Assembly: GCF_002094305.1 (NCBI RefSeq)
Contig: NZ_LWTX01000003.1
Coordinates: 186,001 to 250,000 of the forward strand
Reading direction: 5' to 3'
DNA length: 64,000 nt
From: Prescottella equi
GTDB lineage: Bacteria > Actinomycetota > Actinomycetes > Mycobacteriales > Mycobacteriaceae
This document shows, piece after piece, positions 56,606 to 64,000 of this stretch (positions are counted from its first letter, which is position 1; each line of letters opens with the position of its first letter). Below the pieces are notes generated by a model that was given only the letters and a program-made list of their open reading frames with translations, ran no database searches and was not told the DNA's origin. The position numbers were made by a program, and so were the translations under genes.

Positions 56606-59320
56606 ATGTCCGGTGTGGCGCAATTTGCAATGATCGTGCGGAAGAGGTTTGTGGAGAGAAGTCTCGAAGCCCGCCGCGTCGCGGGAATCGTGCGAACCGG
56701 AGCCGGGGGGTGGTTTCCAATGAGAGAGCGCCGGCAGAACGGCATTACAGGTCCGATGCCGAGCCGCAGTTCGGCATGGGCTCCGGCCCGGAAGCGACTT
56801 CTCGCGCGCCTGGACCGGAACTCGCCGATCACGGTGATCCGCGCGCCGCGGGGCTTCGGCAAGATCAACCTCCTCGTGTCGTGGCTCGAGTCCGCCAGAT
56901 CGGAATATCGTGCAGTGCTGTGGATTTCCGCCCCTGCGGAGACCACCACGTCGGAGGAGTTCTGGCGGTCCGCGATCGAGCGAATCCGTGCGGCGGGCAT
57001 CATTGCGGGAGAGACCGATCCGTCGCCGGACAACACGTCGGCAGCAGAGCAGGTCCGGGAGTATCTCGCCCACTGCGGAGCGCCGGTACTGCTCGTACTC
57101 GTTCGTATCGATCTGGTGCACGACGTCCGTATCGAGGACGAGATCCTGCATCTTCTCGACCGGTGCCACAACGTCAACATCGTCGCCACCGCGTGCGACA
57201 GATCGCTGTTCGGGGACCCCGTCGTCATGGAGCCCACGCACGAGCTGATCCTGGCGCGCGACCTGCTCTACACCCGCGAGGACGCAGAGGAGCTGTTCGC
57301 TCACGCCGAAATATCGCTCGAGCCGGGCGAACTGGACTACATCCGCACTCGGACCGGAGGACTGCCGGCCCTGATGCGCATCGCGGTCGTCGTCACGAAG
57401 AATCTCCCCGACTCCCCGGAACGCCGGGAACTCCTCGCGCACCGCCTCGACAGCACGATCGCCCGATACGTGCAATCGACTGTGCTCGAACATCCTTCGA
57501 TTGACGAAAGCCGCGACTTCGTCATCACCGTCGCCACCGCGCGCGTCATCACGGAGGAGATCGCTCGGCTGCTGACCGGCGCCGACGACACCGTGCGACG
57601 GCTCGAGATTCTCGAATCCGCCGGAATCGTCAACCATTGCGAGACAACGGTCGAGGACGCCTGGGAGTTCGCGCCGGCCGTCCGCGACTGCCTGCTCGCG
57701 GCACAGGCGCAGGTGGGCATCGACCGCGACGAGAGACTCACGGTCCTGGCGCGCCACGAGGTGCAGCGAGGGAACATCGCGTCGGGACTCGGGTACGCGG
57801 TCGAGGCGAAGGACTGGGACTTCGTGCTCGATCTGATCTCCGATCACTGGGTGAGACTGATCGACAGCCACTTCGGACTACTGCGGTCGACGCTGAGCGG
57901 CCTGCCGGAAGAACACCTCGACGCCCACCCCGCCATCAAGGCCGGACGCGACCTGTTCATCCTCCTGGGCGCCCAGCCGACCATCCCCGCCGACGCGCTG
58001 CCCAGCCGGCCCGCAGCGCTCGAGCAACTCGGCACCACCGAGAAGGCGCGCGACGCCCTCAGCGTGGGCTGCGTCCAGACCCTGATGCTCCGCCTCGGCG
58101 GTGAGCACGAACGCGCCGCGGAAATGACCCGCCGGCTCACCCATCTGGTCCGCGGCGCGCTCGACACCCGCCCGGACGACATCGCCGACCAGTTGCCGGT
58201 GATGCGCCTCCAGTGGGGAATCACGTACGAACTCGCCGGGGCATTCGCGGAATCGGCGGTGGAGCTGCGGCTCGCACACCGTGGCGCGTTGGCGCAGGGA
58301 GTCGACTTCGTGGCCCGCAACGCGGCGGGCAACTCCGCGATGAACTGGGCCGTGACCGGCGAACCGCGGCGCGCCGAGGAATGGATCGAGCTCGAGAACG
58401 CACATCCCGATCCCGACGGCTGGCTCGAGCCGATGGTCAAGGTGGGCGGACTCGTGGCCCGCACCCTGGTGGCACTCGACCGCCTCGACATCGCGGCCGC
58501 CGATCACTGGCTCGACGAACTGGGCGAGGCGTCCGAACGCGAGGAGCTGTGGCCTTTCGTCACTTTGGCCCACTGCCGGCACGCCCTCGCGACCGGACAG
58601 GCGTACGCCGGTATGGCCGTCCTGCAGCGCGCGATCGCGTCCCACGCCGCGAGGCTCCGCCCGGGATCGAAGGTCGCGTCGCTGACATCGGCGCTCGAGA
58701 TCGAACTCCGCCTGGCCCTCGGCGAGGGCAACCGCGCCCTGTCGATGCTCGCCGAACGCGAACTCACCGAGCCGATCCTGCTGATCCCCGCCGCGCGCGC
58801 TCACCTGCTCACCGGCAAGCCGGCGACCGCGCTCGCACTGTGCCGCAAATGCGACTGGTTCAGCTATCCGTTCACCCGCAGCCAGCTCGACGCCCTGCTG
58901 ATCGAGACCGCTGCGCACCACGCGCTGGGCGAGCACGCCGCGGCCGCCCGGTCGTGGGCGCAGGCGACGGCGATCGCGGACCGGACCGGGCTGCTCGGAA
59001 TGCTCGCCACGGTCCCCCGGGCGCTGCTCGCCGACCTGGATGCGGCGGCACGGACCCCGTCGAAGGCCGTGGCCGCGCTGCTCGCGACCGACGCCCGCGA
59101 GGTGTACCCCGCGGCCGTCCACCACGTGGAACTCACCGAACGTGAGCGTGCGGTCCTCGCCGAACTCGCGCGCGGCCTGTCGACACTCGAGATCGCCCGC
59201 ACGCTCTTCGTGTCGACCAACACGGTCAAGAGCCAGTTGCGGACGCTGTACCGGAAGATCGACGCGCACTCGCGCGACGAGGCCCTCGAGATCGCGTATC
59301 GGACCGGCCTGATCGACTGA
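56606..59320 (+). CDS. LuxR/MalT-type (LAL-like) large transcriptional regulator
   Basis: 904 residues from ATG 56606 (AGAGGG 6 nt upstream; ATG 56720 is an alternative). An N-terminal STAND-type ATPase-like region (about 60-330), a long helical TPR-like middle (350-830) and a C-terminal LuxR HTH (LTERERAVLAEL, LSTLEIARTLFVSTNTVKS) at about 843-903. The P-loop reads APRGFGKINLL, with Ile in place of the phosphate-binding Thr/Ser, and the expected Walker B acidic pair is not evident (LLVLVRIDLV), so ATP hydrolysis may be lost. Divergent from DUF2889; next to an exporter. Confidence 0.85.
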   Translation: MSGVAQFAMIVRKRFVERSLEARRVAGIVRTGAGGWFPMRERRQNGITGPMPSRSSAWAPARKRLLARLDRNSPITVIRAPRGFGKINLLVSWLESARSEYRAVLWISAPAETTTSEEFWRSAIERIRAAGIIAGETDPSPDNTSAAEQVREYLAHCGAPVLLVLVRIDLVHDVRIEDEILHLLDRCHNVNIVATACDRSLFGDPVVMEPTHELILARDLLYTREDAEELFAHAEISLEPGELDYIRTRTGGLPALMRIAVVVTKNLPDSPERRELLAHRLDSTIARYVQSTVLEHPSIDESRDFVITVATARVITEEIARLLTGADDTVRRLEILESAGIVNHCETTVEDAWEFAPAVRDCLLAAQAQVGIDRDERLTVLARHEVQRGNIASGLGYAVEAKDWDFVLDLISDHWVRLIDSHFGLLRSTLSGLPEEHLDAHPAIKAGRDLFILLGAQPTIPADALPSRPAALEQLGTTEKARDALSVGCVQTLMLRLGGEHERAAEMTRRLTHLVRGALDTRPDDIADQLPVMRLQWGITYELAGAFAESAVELRLAHRGALAQGVDFVARNAAGNSAMNWAVTGEPRRAEEWIELENAHPDPDGWLEPMVKVGGLVARTLVALDRLDIAAADHWLDELGEASEREELWPFVTLAHCRHALATGQAYAGMAVLQRAIASHAARLRPGSKVASLTSALEIELRLALGEGNRALSMLAERELTEPILLIPAARAHLLTGKPATALALCRKCDWFSYPFTRSQLDALLIETAAHHALGEHAAAARSWAQATAIADRTGLLGMLATVPRALLADLDAAARTPSKAVAALLATDAREVYPAAVHHVELTERERAVLAELARGLSTLEIARTLFVSTNTVKSQLRTLYRKIDAHSRDEALEIAYRTGLID

Positions 59321-59365
59321 GGCCGATCCGCCGCGCGGCGTGCCCCGGCCCTGATTCAATCGGGT

Positions 59366-60982
59366 ATGCCTGACACCATCGGGCGTCCGACCGGATCCCG
59401 GGCGACCCTGATCCTGGCGACACTGTCGGCGGGACAGTTCCTGATGACGCTCGACAGTTCGGTGATGAACGTGTCGATGGCGATGGTCGCGTCGGACCTC
59501 GGCACCACGATCACCGGGATCCAGACGGCGATCACGCTGTACACGCTCGTGATGGCGACACTGATGATCACCGGCGGGAAGATCGGCAGCATCATCGGTC
59601 GTCGGCGGGCGTTCGGCATCGGTCTCGTCGTCTACGGTGCGGGCTCGCTGACCACCGCACTGGCCCCGAACCTGGGCGTGCTCCTGCTGGGGTGGTCGGT
59701 GCTCGAGGGTCTCGGTGCCGCCCTCATCATGCCCGCGATCGTGGCCCTCGTCGCGGCCAACTTCCCGCCCGAGAAGCGTGCGAGCGCCTACGGACTGATC
59801 GCCGCCTCGGGCGCCGTCGCGGTGGCCGCCGGTCCGCTGATAGGCGGCGCGGTCACCACGTTCGCGTCGTGGCGGTACGTGTTCGCCGGTGAAGTCGTCC
59901 TCGTGATCCTGATCCTGCCGGTGCTGCGCCGGATCGAGGACGCCCCGCCGGCGCGAGCCCGGCTCGACCTGGTCGGCTCGCTGCTGTCCGTCGCGGGCCT
60001 GGGCCTGGTCGTGTACGGCGTGCTGCGGGCCGGCGAATGGGGATGGCTGCGCAGCCGACCCGGCGGTCCCGAACTGCTGGGCCTGTCCCCGGTCTGCTGG
60101 CTCGTGCTCGCGGGCCTGCTGGTGATCTACGCCTTCACCCGCTGGGAGGCGCGCCTGACGCACCGCGGTGGCGAACCGTTGCTCGACACCCGGCTGCTCG
60201 CCAACCGGCAACTGTCCGGCGGACTGACGATGTTCTTCGCACAGTTCATGATTCAGGCCGGCGTGTTCTTCACCGTCCCACTGTTCCTGTCGGTCGTTCT
60301 CGAACTGACCGCGCTACAGACGGGCGTGCGCCTGCTCCCCCTGTCGGTCGCGCTGCTCCTGACCGCGGTCGGGATACCGCGGGTGTGGCCGCGCGCGAAT
60401 CCGCGCCGCGTCGTGCGGGCGGGCCTCGCGTCGATGACCGTCGGCATCGGGATCCTGGCCGCGGGCATGGACCCCGGCGCCAACGCCGGGATCGTCGCGG
60501 TCCCGATGCTGCTGATGGGTCTCGGGCTCGGCGCGCTCGCGTCCCAACTCGGCGCGGTCACCGTCTCCGCGGTGCCCGACGCGCGCAGCGCCGAGGTGGG
60601 CGGCCTGCAGAACACCGCGACCAACCTCGGCGCTTCGCTCGGCACCGCGCTCATCGGTTCCGTGCTGATCGCGACACTGAGCGCCTCGATCGTCGCCGGA
60701 ATCCAAGACGACCCCCGCGTACCCGACACCGTCCAGGAACAGGCCACCACGGAACTCGCCAGCGGTGTCCCGTTCCTCAGCGACACCCAACTGTCCGGGG
60801 CTCTCGATGCCGCCGGAGTGGATCGGACGGTCGCGGACGCGGTGGTGTCGGCCAACACCGACGCCCGCCTGCAGGCGTTGCAGGCCGCACTCTGGGTCGC
60901 CGCACTGCTGACGGTAGCGGCGCTCTTCGCCAGCGGACGCATCCCCCGGACGTCGGTCGGCGACGACGGCCGTCAGCCCTGA
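59366..60982 (+). CDS. DHA2 family MFS exporter (EmrB/QacA type)
   Basis: 538 residues, about 14 helices. Motif D1 LDSSVMNVSM in helix 1, the loop GKIGSIIGRRRAF, motif C-like GAVAVAAGPLIGG in helix 5 and a large extracellular loop near the C-terminus are DHA2 features. A proton-driven exporter of hydrophobic drugs or metabolites. It begins 46 bp after the LuxR-type regulator, which may control it. Confidence 0.9.
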   Translation: MPDTIGRPTGSRATLILATLSAGQFLMTLDSSVMNVSMAMVASDLGTTITGIQTAITLYTLVMATLMITGGKIGSIIGRRRAFGIGLVVYGAGSLTTALAPNLGVLLLGWSVLEGLGAALIMPAIVALVAANFPPEKRASAYGLIAASGAVAVAAGPLIGGAVTTFASWRYVFAGEVVLVILILPVLRRIEDAPPARARLDLVGSLLSVAGLGLVVYGVLRAGEWGWLRSRPGGPELLGLSPVCWLVLAGLLVIYAFTRWEARLTHRGGEPLLDTRLLANRQLSGGLTMFFAQFMIQAGVFFTVPLFLSVVLELTALQTGVRLLPLSVALLLTAVGIPRVWPRANPRRVVRAGLASMTVGIGILAAGMDPGANAGIVAVPMLLMGLGLGALASQLGAVTVSAVPDARSAEVGGLQNTATNLGASLGTALIGSVLIATLSASIVAGIQDDPRVPDTVQEQATTELASGVPFLSDTQLSGALDAAGVDRTVADAVVSANTDARLQALQAALWVAALLTVAALFASGRIPRTSVGDDGRQP

Positions 60983-61017
60983 ACCCTCGTGTCCCGTCCC
61001 GTCGCCCGTCCTGCCCG

Positions 61018-61935
61018 TCAGGTTCGGCGAATGTGCGGCGCCGGAACCCCGATCAGCAGGCGCCGGGCCGCGTCCCAGGCCTGGCGGACCACTGCGGCCA
61101 CGGCCTCGGTCTCGGTGCCGAGCACCCGGAGCCACACCCCGCAGTCCTCCGGGAGGATGCTCACGCCCGCCTCGATGCCGTCCGTCGGGCCCTCGATCGC
61201 ATCGTGCAACACGTCGGCGAGGGCACGGGCGTGCGCGAGCGGAGTGATCACGTACAGCGTGCCCATCACGTCGTGGTCGCCGAACACCGCAGGCCCGGTG
61301 ACGCCGCCGTCCGACGGCTGCAGCCGGATCGTGTCGACCGCCAGTAGCACGCCGTCGGGCCGGACGACCTCGAGATCCGACGCGAACACGTCGTACTCGT
61401 GCTTCTCGTCCCGGGCCAGGCGTCCGGCGAGCACCGTCTCCCCGAGGATCACGGTGGCGGACGGATCGACGGTCACCGTGGTGCGCTGGTGCAGGCGCGC
61501 CCCACCGAACGGGATCAGCGGTTCGGGAAGATACTCGACGAAGGCGCCGGCACCCGCCCGCAACGTCACCGTCTGCGTCGCGTAGTCGGTGTCCATCCGC
61601 TGCACCTTCGTCGAGGCCTGCGTCGTCAGATGCACGGACGTGTCCGGGCCGCAGTCGATGTCGAGCCTCATACGATCGCCCTGGACCAGCCCGCCGCCGG
61701 TCGACATCAAATACACCACCGGCAGGTCGGGACGTTCCGGGTCGACGTACAAGGGCCGCATGATCTGCAGTGGCGGCTGCTGCCGGTGCTGCGACAGCTC
61801 GGTCCGGCCACCGATTCGGACGAATCCGAGCTCGAGGACGCCGTCCTTGCCGGGGCTGCCGGCAGGCAGCGTCTCGGGGGTTCCCGCGTAACCGGCCACG
61901 ATCTCCGGGACGTCGCCGTTCCCGTCCCCGGTCAC
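61018..61935 (-). CDS. ureD: Urease accessory protein UreD
   Basis: 305 residues from GTG 61935, overlapping the ureG stop by 4 bp. LMSTGGGLVQGDRMRLDI, VHLTTQASTKVQRMD, ATVILGETVLAGRLARDE and LRVLGTETEAV are typical UreD/UreH elements. It binds apo-urease and, with UreF and UreG, forms the nickel insertion complex. Last gene of the visible urease operon. Confidence 0.92.
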   Translation of the reverse strand: MTGDGNGDVPEIVAGYAGTPETLPAGSPGKDGVLELGFVRIGGRTELSQHRQQPPLQIMRPLYVDPERPDLPVVYLMSTGGGLVQGDRMRLDIDCGPDTSVHLTTQASTKVQRMDTDYATQTVTLRAGAGAFVEYLPEPLIPFGGARLHQRTTVTVDPSATVILGETVLAGRLARDEKHEYDVFASDLEVVRPDGVLLAVDTIRLQPSDGGVTGPAVFGDHDVMGTLYVITPLAHARALADVLHDAIEGPTDGIEAGVSILPEDCGVWLRVLGTETEAVAAVVRQAWDAARRLLIGVPAPHIRRT

Positions 61936-62546
61936 GGTTGCTTCCTGAACGTGTCGAGGAAGTCCGCGATGGCATCGAGCCCCTGTCCGGTCAGGCAGTT
62001 CGTCAACTGCACCGGACGACCGTCGCGGACCCGGTACGCGTCGGACTCCATGACGTCCACGTCGGTGCGGACGTACTGCGCGATGTCGATCTTGTTGATC
62101 ACCAACAGATCCGACTCGGTGATGCCCGGCCCCCGCTTGCGTGGCATCTTCTCCCCCTCGGCGGTGTCGAGCACGAACAGGAACAGATCGACCAGCACCG
62201 GACTGAACGTCAGTGTCAGATTGTCGCCGCCGGACTCGTAGAGGAGTGTGTCGACGTCCGGAAACTGTTCCAGCAGTTCGACGCCCGCGGCGAGGTTCAT
62301 CGTCGGGTCGTCCCGCACGGCGGTGTGCGGACACGCTCCCGTCTCCACGCCCACGACGCGTGCCGGATCGAGGATCCCGTCGAGCGTGCGTCGGACGTGC
62401 TCGGCGTCCTCCTGTGTGTAGATGTCGTTGGTGATCACTGCCGGACGGCGCCCCCGTGCAGTCAGCACCGGGACGAGCGCCTCGATCAGTGCGGTCTTGC
62501 CCGAGCCCACCGGGCCACCGATCCCGACCCGCAGAACGTCGGTCAT
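61932..62546 (-). CDS. ureG: Urease accessory GTPase UreG
   Basis: 204 residues from ATG 62546 (AGGAAGGAG upstream). P-loop GPVGSGKTALI, the metal motif GVETGACPHTA (Cys-Pro-His nickel site), Walker-B-type LLYESGGDNLT and guanine motif INKID. It delivers Ni2+ to urease using GTP. 20 bp after ureF, overlapping ureD. Confidence 0.96.
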   Translation of the reverse strand: MTDVLRVGIGGPVGSGKTALIEALVPVLTARGRRPAVITNDIYTQEDAEHVRRTLDGILDPARVVGVETGACPHTAVRDDPTMNLAAGVELLEQFPDVDTLLYESGGDNLTLTFSPVLVDLFLFVLDTAEGEKMPRKRGPGITESDLLVINKIDIAQYVRTDVDVMESDAYRVRDGRPVQLTNCLTGQGLDAIADFLDTFRKQP

Positions 62547-62566
62547 GTCTTCTCCTTCCTCTGGTG

Positions 62567-63256
62567 TCAGCTGACGAACAGGCGGGCGTCGGCCCGCTCG
62601 TGTCCCGCCGACATCACGTCGGCGACGGGAGTGCACCCGCCGAGGTCGTTCAGGTCGCGGCGCAGCGCGGCCGCGGTGACCTCCCCGATCACCGGGGCGG
62701 CGTCGGCGAGGATTCGTTGCGCTCGAATGTGATCGGTGAGCCGCAGCCGCAGCGCGGCACCCACCAGGCTGGCGGAGAACGCGAACAGATCACCGGCCAC
62801 CGCCTGCGCGACATCCACCCCGCACGCCGCCGCGACCACCCCGGTGACCACCGGCTGTGTGCCGGGGGAACGCTTCGCGGCGACGTCCTCGCCGAACCGC
62901 TCGATCTCGGGACGGCCGAACGTCTCGCGCGCGACCGCGAGCATCTGGTGGCCGGTCCGGATACAGGCGCGCCGCAACTCGCGGTTGAGCTTGGTGGCGT
63001 GCAGGCGTCGGTCCACTCGGTGCAGCGCCTCACGATCCCCGTCCCGAACAGCGTTGTGCGCGAGCGCCAGTGCCGTCGCGTCGGCGGGACCGACCGAATG
63101 CCGCAACAGATCCGCCAGCAGCTCAGGAAGCGTCGCCGGCGTCACCGACCCCGTCTGCGCGTACCCCTCGAGGCCGTGCGAGAGCGTGTAGAACCCGGCG
63201 GGGAACGCCGAATCGGTGAGTTGCAATGTCACGAGCAGAGCTGCCACGTCGGTCAT
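62567..63256 (-). CDS. ureF: Urease accessory protein UreF
   Basis: 229 residues from ATG 63256, 7 bp after ureC. LQLTDSAFPAGFYTLSHGLEGYAQ is the UreF signature (given as residues about 11-34), with the expected all-helical pattern afterward. It bridges UreG to the UreD-urease complex and gates nickel insertion. Confidence 0.9.
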   Translation of the reverse strand: MTDVAALLVTLQLTDSAFPAGFYTLSHGLEGYAQTGSVTPATLPELLADLLRHSVGPADATALALAHNAVRDGDREALHRVDRRLHATKLNRELRRACIRTGHQMLAVARETFGRPEIERFGEDVAAKRSPGTQPVVTGVVAAACGVDVAQAVAGDLFAFSASLVGAALRLRLTDHIRAQRILADAAPVIGEVTAAALRRDLNDLGGCTPVADVMSAGHERADARLFVS

Positions 63257-63263
63257 GCCGGCC

Positions 63264-64000
63264 TCACACGATGTAGAACAGTTGGGTGAGCGGAAGGCGT
63301 TGCGCCGGAGCGATCGTGACGGTCTCACCGTCTGCGCGGACGTGGTAGGTGTCCGGATCGACGGTGATGTGCGGCGTCCCGGTGTTGCGCACCATGTCCT
63401 TCTTGCCGACCGAACGGCAGCCGCGCACCGCGACCACCGGGCTCTGCAGACCCAACCTCTCGGGCACACCGGCGTCGAGCGCCGCCTGCGATACGAACGT
63501 CAGCCGGGTCGCGCGCATCGCCGCACCCAGCGCACCGTACATCGGGCGGTACCGCACCGGCTGCGGCGTCGAGATCGAGCCGTTGGGGTCGCCCATGACC
63601 GACCAGCAGATCAGGCCGCCCTTGAGCACGAGACTCGGCTTGGCGCCGAACGAATGGACCGGCCACAGCACGATGTCGGCTAGCTTGCCGGGCTCGAGTG
63701 AACCCACGTGGTCGGCCACACCCGCCGCGAGCGCCGGATTGATCGTGGTCTTCGCGACGTACCGCAGGATCCGGTTGTTGTCGTTGCGCGACGAACCGTC
63801 CGGCGCGGTGTCCTCGGGCAGCGAACCCCGCTGATCCTTGCAGTGATGGGCGGTCTGGATCGCGCGCGTCCACGTCTCGCCCACCCGGCCCATCGCCTGC
63901 GAATCGGACGAGAAGATCGAGATGACGCCGTCGTCGTGGAGCACCGTCTCCGCTGCGATCGTCTCCGCCCGCACCCGCGAATCCGCGAACGAGACGTCCT
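63264..64000 (-). CDS. ureC: Urease alpha subunit, C-terminal part (cut by window edge)
   Basis: About 245 residues are visible, reading on through the right edge. [60 protein letters not shown], and [22 protein letters not shown] are urease alpha landmarks (the last two given as separate stretches in order). The nickel-binding Lys/His residues lie upstream of the edge. Order ureC-F-G-D matches mycobacteria and rhodococci; ureA and ureB are expected just outside. Confidence 0.95.
   Translation of the reverse strand, partial: DVSFADSRVRAETIAAETVLHDDGVISIFSSDSQAMGRVGETWTRAIQTAHHCKDQRGSLPEDTAPDGSSRNDNNRILRYVAKTTINPALAAGVADHVGSLEPGKLADIVLWPVHSFGAKPSLVLKGGLICWSVMGDPNGSISTPQPVRYRPMYGALGAAMRATRLTFVSQAALDAGVPERLGLQSPVVAVRGCRSVGKKDMVRNTGTPHITVDPDTYHVRADGETVTIAPAQRLPLTQLFYIV

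Noticed and set aside
57878-60211. Very long minus-strand open frame (777 codons) opposite the LuxR-type regulator and exporter
   Set aside because: It is antisense to two well-supported genes, has Arg/Gly/Glu-rich low-complexity composition and no recognisable domain; typical high-GC shadow frame.
1-64000. tRNA, rRNA, CRISPR arrays, insertion sequences, phage genes or att sites
   Set aside because: I found no cloverleaf, no regularly spaced direct repeats, no transposase or integrase and no terminal inverted repeats.

Overview
The window is 64 kb of high-GC DNA with dense, mostly GTG/ATG-started genes, short intergenic gaps, ATGA-type start/stop overlaps and leaderless promoters. A gblA/gblR/gblE signalling set, a KshA-type steroid hydroxylase, a mycofactocin-type SDR and a ureC-F-G-D urease block together point to a mycolic-acid actinobacterium, most likely Rhodococcus or a close relative. 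I see no tRNA, rRNA, CRISPR array, insertion sequence or phage gene. It reads as accessory metabolic chromosome.

Layout. 0-3 kb: start of a phosphodiesterase gene (cut by the edge) and a gamma-butyrolactone set (AfsA-like synthase, TetR-like receptor, NAD-dependent reductase). 3-14 kb: gpsA, a Baeyer-Villiger monooxygenase, hydrolases, an AztD-like zinc lipoprotein behind a Zur-like box, a leader-peptide attenuator in front of a stand-alone LeuA-regulatory-domain protein, a lipocalin, SDRs, a baeRF protein, and an HTH/Clp-N protein with tandem dyad operators. 15-24.3 kb: a tryptophan tryptophylquinone (TTQ) amine dehydrogenase operon (mauE-D-A-B, multicopper oxidase, two cupredoxin lipoproteins, membrane protein), divergent from an amino acid/amine permease and an IclR regulator. 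24.3-28 kb: an OpuC/ProU-type osmoprotectant ABC transporter. 28-46 kb: two RNHCP zinc proteins, TetR-controlled oxidoreductases, a YdeP-type molybdoenzyme, a crotonase/SDR/MFS run, an LCP protein, kshA, a D,D-carboxypeptidase and a two-component system. 46.5-55 kb: a catabolic cluster (Fe-alcohol dehydrogenase, TetR, two CoA ligases, 4-hydroxyacetophenone-type BVMO, CaiB/BaiF CoA transferase) tied together by a shared TAAC-N4-GTTA box. 55-61 kb: a small secreted protein, DUF2889, a large LuxR/MalT-type regulator with a degraded P-loop, and a DHA2 exporter. 61-64 kb: the 3' part of a urease operon, ureC (partial)-F-G-D.

The two most interesting items are these. First, the TTQ amine dehydrogenase operon has no mauG. 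The small subunit keeps both TTQ tryptophans and the two key aspartates, while a co-translated multicopper oxidase sits where a diheme maturase or cytochrome path would be expected, and the large subunit and both blue-copper proteins are lipoproteins. This suggests a surface-tethered, copper-based version of the Proteobacterial methylamine system. Second, a leaderless 14-codon leader ORF with three consecutive rare-type valine codons is followed by mutually exclusive RNA pairings, one of which buries the Shine-Dalgarno sequence of a free-standing LeuA allosteric-domain protein. This looks like a valine-sensing translational attenuator.

All functional assignments come from reading translated sequence by eye; no database search was run.
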